Origin: JAIBJN01 sp963802795
Lineage (GTDB): Bacteria; Actinomycetota; Thermoleophilia; Gaiellales; Gaiellaceae
NCBI GenBank assembly: GCA_963802795.1
Contig: CAWDJV010000003.1
Location: 372,001 to 436,000 of the forward strand
Direction: 5' to 3'
DNA: 64,000 nucleotides
Every line of letters begins with the position of its first letter. Position 1 is the first letter of the stretch. Positions 62,032 to 64,000 of this stretch are shown here, piece by piece. The position numbers and the translations under genes are program-made. The notes under the pieces were generated by a model. It was not told the origin of the DNA. It saw only the letters and a list, made by a program, of their open reading frames with translations, and ran no database searches.

Positions 62032-62445
62032 CTAGTCTCGCACGACGTCGTCGAAGTCCCAGTCCTCGAAGAAGTCCTCGATGTCGGGGCGCTTCTCGGG
62101 ACAGTAGACGTCGACGACCAGCGACAGACCCTGGCGAATCCGGGGGTCGAGCGGGACCGGGCGGAGGTAGTACTCGCCACCTTGGAGAAGTCGGAGCTTC
62201 CAGTAGCCCTGGACGAGCTCGCTGTCCGCCGTCTCGCACACCGAGCCGCCGTCGTCGCCCAGCGTCCGCGCGATCTGGTCCTGATCCGGAGCCGGGAGCC
62301 CGAGCTCCTCGTAAGCGGTGATCAGCTCCTGCGCCTTCGCATTGGCTACGTCGTTCTGGCGGTCGTAGTTCCAGGCGACGAGCATGACGATCAGGAGCAC
62401 GCCGAAGATGCCGCCGACGATCCAGTAGATGGTTCGCTCCCTCAT
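62032..62445 (-). CDS. Small membrane-anchored protein of unknown function
   Basis: A 137-residue protein with one N-terminal helix (TIYWIVGGIFGVLLIVMLVA) and a hydrophilic, acidic domain (VCETADSELVQGYWKLRLLQ, DIEDFFEDWDFDDVVRD) that should lie outside. It has two Cys that could pair. It is translationally coupled (ATGA) to the permease before it, suggesting a partner role. No family recognised. Confidence 0.8.
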   Translation of the reverse strand: MRERTIYWIVGGIFGVLLIVMLVAWNYDRQNDVANAKAQELITAYEELGLPAPDQDQIARTLGDDGGSVCETADSELVQGYWKLRLLQGGEYYLRPVPLDPRIRQGLSLVVDVYCPEKRPDIEDFFEDWDFDDVVRD

Positions 62446-63905
62446 GCGACGTCCTCTGGAGCGGGCTCAGCGGTCTTCCAGCTCGGCTTGCGGAGCCAGA
62501 GGCAGAGCAGCGGGATGATCACGCCGAGCAGAACGACCCCGCCGCCGACGAAGAACACGTATGCGGCCGCGCTGAAGTCGAGCTGCGAGGGCGGGACGAA
62601 GCCGATCAGGACCGCCGCGAGAGATGACAGGAAGCCGACGGCGCAGAGCAGCCCCAGCGCCGGCGCGCGGTAGCCCCGCGGGTGGTCCGGCTGGCGCTTC
62701 CGCAAGTTGTATGCAGCGACGAACATCGAGAGGTACATGAGGAGATAGACCGATGTCGTAATCGTCATGAAGATCCAGTAGGCGTTCGAGACCGCAGCGG
62801 AGAACGCGAACAGGAGCGCGAGGATCGTGGTCAGAAATCCCTGCGCGACGAGGATGTTCACTTGGACACCCGCCTCGTTCGTCCGCTGGAACCAGAGGGG
62901 CAGGTAGCCGCCCTCCCTCGAGACCAGCAGGAGGCTCCTCGAGGGTCCCGCCAGCCAGGTGAGGAAGCCGGCGAGGGAGGCGGACACGATCGCGAGCCCG
63001 ACGATCGGCGTCAGCCACTGGATGCCGAAGAAGGCGAGTACCGAATCGAAGGCTTGCATGATCCCCGCCGTCAGGCTCACGTCCTGGGCGGGGACGACCC
63101 AGCTGATCGCGAGCGGCGGCAGGATCAGGATCAGCAGCACGAGCACGGTGGCGACGAGCATCACCCTCGGAAACTGGCTCTTCGGGTCGCGGAGACGGCC
63201 CACGTGGACGGCGTTCATCTCCATGCCCGAGTAGGCGCCGAAGTTCGAGACGATCAGGACGATGCTCGCGATGCCGGCCCACTCCGGAAAGATGTGCTCC
63301 GCGTCCATCGGCGCCGCCGAGGGGTTTCCCTGGGCGAGATAGACGATCCCGAGGGTGACGAGCAGCGCGCCCGGGATGAGCGTGCCGATAAGCACGCCGC
63401 TCGAGGCGAGCTTGGCGATCACGCCGATACCGCCTCGAAGCTGCACGAGGACCCCGAGCCAGTAGACGGTGACGATCACGATCGCGGTCCAGACGCCGCT
63501 CGCCGCCAGCTCCGGGGCGATCACATAGGCGAGCGTCGCCGCCACGAACGACAGCAGTGACGGGTAGTAGAAGAGCGTCATCGCGTACTGGTGCCAGGCG
63601 GCCGTGAAGCCCATGCGAGGCGAGATGCCCTCCGTCACCCAGCGGTAGATGCCCCCGTTCCAGCCCGAGGCGAGCTCGGCCGAGACCAGCGCGGTCGGGA
63701 TCAGGAAGACGATCGCCGGCAGCACGTAGAGGAAGACGGCGGCGAGGCCGTAGACCGCCATCGTCGGAGCCGGCCGCAGGCTGGCGACCGACGACACCGT
63801 CATCAGCGCCAGCGCCGTCCACGCGATGAAGGCCGGCCCAGCGACCGATGCGCGCGCAGTCGTTGCCGCCGGGGGTCGGCCTTCGGCGGAGTCGATCGTG
63901 GACAC
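62442..63905 (-). CDS. APC-superfamily glutamate/GABA-type antiporter
   Basis: A 487-residue transporter with 12-13 helices resembling the glutamate:GABA antiporter (GadC/YjeM) branch: AELASGWNGGIYRWVTEGIS, FGAYSGMEMNAVHVGRLRDP, LAGPSRSLLLVSREGGYLPL and LRKRQPDHPRGYRAPALGLL. The start is GTG 63905. Substrate is uncertain because no decarboxylase lies nearby. It is the first gene of the long permease-peptidase run. Confidence 0.9.
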   Translation of the reverse strand: MSTIDSAEGRPPAATTARASVAGPAFIAWTALALMTVSSVASLRPAPTMAVYGLAAVFLYVLPAIVFLIPTALVSAELASGWNGGIYRWVTEGISPRMGFTAAWHQYAMTLFYYPSLLSFVAATLAYVIAPELAASGVWTAIVIVTVYWLGVLVQLRGGIGVIAKLASSGVLIGTLIPGALLVTLGIVYLAQGNPSAAPMDAEHIFPEWAGIASIVLIVSNFGAYSGMEMNAVHVGRLRDPKSQFPRVMLVATVLVLLILILPPLAISWVVPAQDVSLTAGIMQAFDSVLAFFGIQWLTPIVGLAIVSASLAGFLTWLAGPSRSLLLVSREGGYLPLWFQRTNEAGVQVNILVAQGFLTTILALLFAFSAAVSNAYWIFMTITTSVYLLMYLSMFVAAYNLRKRQPDHPRGYRAPALGLLCAVGFLSSLAAVLIGFVPPSQLDFSAAAYVFFVGGGVVLLGVIIPLLCLWLRKPSWKTAEPAPEDVA

Positions 63906-63931
63906 TAGGGCTTCCCCCTCTGGACTTCGAG

Positions 63932-64000
63932 TTAGGCCAGAGCCTTTCGCTTGATCGCGTCGAACTCCTCCTGGCTGATCGCGCCGCTGTCGAGAAGCTC
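63932..64000 (-). CDS. SHOCT-domain protein, C-terminal end only
   Basis: The window ends inside this gene. The 22 visible residues (LLDSGAISQEEFDAIKRKAL and the flanking ends) form a SHOCT motif nearly identical to that of the protein at 52246. The remainder lies outside the window. Confidence 0.75.
   Translation of the reverse strand, partial: ELLDSGAISQEEFDAIKRKALA

Overview
The window is a stretch of chromosome from a high-GC actinobacterium. The gene order polA, rpsA, coaE, uvrB, the MarP-type protease, the four-domain S1 protein with an acidic tail, and the many leaderless genes behind TANNNT boxes all point to Actinobacteria. The overall gene mix suggests the Thermoleophilia (Gaiella/Solirubrobacter side), but that placement is inference. 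Most genes lie on the minus strand in long, tightly overlapping runs (ATGA, GTGA, TTGA and one CTGA junction). There is no prophage, CRISPR array or insertion sequence. The accessory content is modest: a LuxR regulator with a beta-propeller lipoprotein, two gene remnants and three copies of a 72-bp dispersed repeat.

Layout. 1-4 kb: broken LuxR/ATPase regulator, lipoprotein and a DUF4242 gene, all plus strand. 3.6-12.6 kb: uvrB, lytic transglycosylase, coaE, rpsA and polA (minus), with one plus-strand propeller protein; a sulfatase remnant sits beside the uvrB promoter. 12.7-18.2 kb: complete branched-chain amino acid ABC transporter livK-livH-livM-livG-livF. 18.3-19.5 kb: tRNA-Leu(CAA) and phosphofructokinase. 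19.8-25.5 kb: deoC, a full aldehyde dehydrogenase, a half aldehyde dehydrogenase, a TrpC-like barrel and a membrane spermidine-synthase-like protein. 25.5-26.3 kb: a metzincin-type protease and a 33-residue membrane protein (plus). 26.4-40.7 kb: long housekeeping run murJ, lepA, hemW, hrcA, dnaJ, prmA, mtaB, HIT, yqeY, phoH, ybeY, DgkA-PAP2 fusion, cdd, era, M3 peptidase. 40.8 kb: rpsT (plus). 41.3-49.7 kb: leuS, marP, DNRLRE protein, comEA, comEC, holA. 49.9-51.9 kb: DUF1028 and LtrA (plus). 52-64 kb: SHOCT protein, FAD monooxygenase, glutamine amidotransferase, DHA2 exporter, HerA-type ATPase, APC permease, M24 and M20 peptidases, a small membrane protein, a second APC permease and the end of another SHOCT gene.

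How genes work together. The liv cluster imports branched-chain amino acids. deoC makes acetaldehyde, which the adjacent dehydrogenases could oxidise. comEA and comEC form the DNA-uptake channel. hrcA/dnaJ, ybeY, era, phoH, lepA and mtaB serve protein folding and translation. The last 10 kb couples two amino-acid permeases with two dipeptidases in what looks like one nine-gene operon.

Most notable signals. (1) leuS is preceded by a near-leaderless hexapeptide frame with two adjacent Leu codons and a perfect intrinsic terminator, as expected for leader-peptide attenuation. (2) A 72-bp intergenic repeat occurs three times. (3) Many starts sit 6-9 nt after a TANNNT box, and this geometry re-positions some starts (uvrB, phoH).

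Caveat. More than a dozen frame breaks occur, concentrated at 1-2.6 kb and 15-29 kb and mostly in genes that should be intact. I read most of them as sequence errors of a draft assembly rather than real inactivation.
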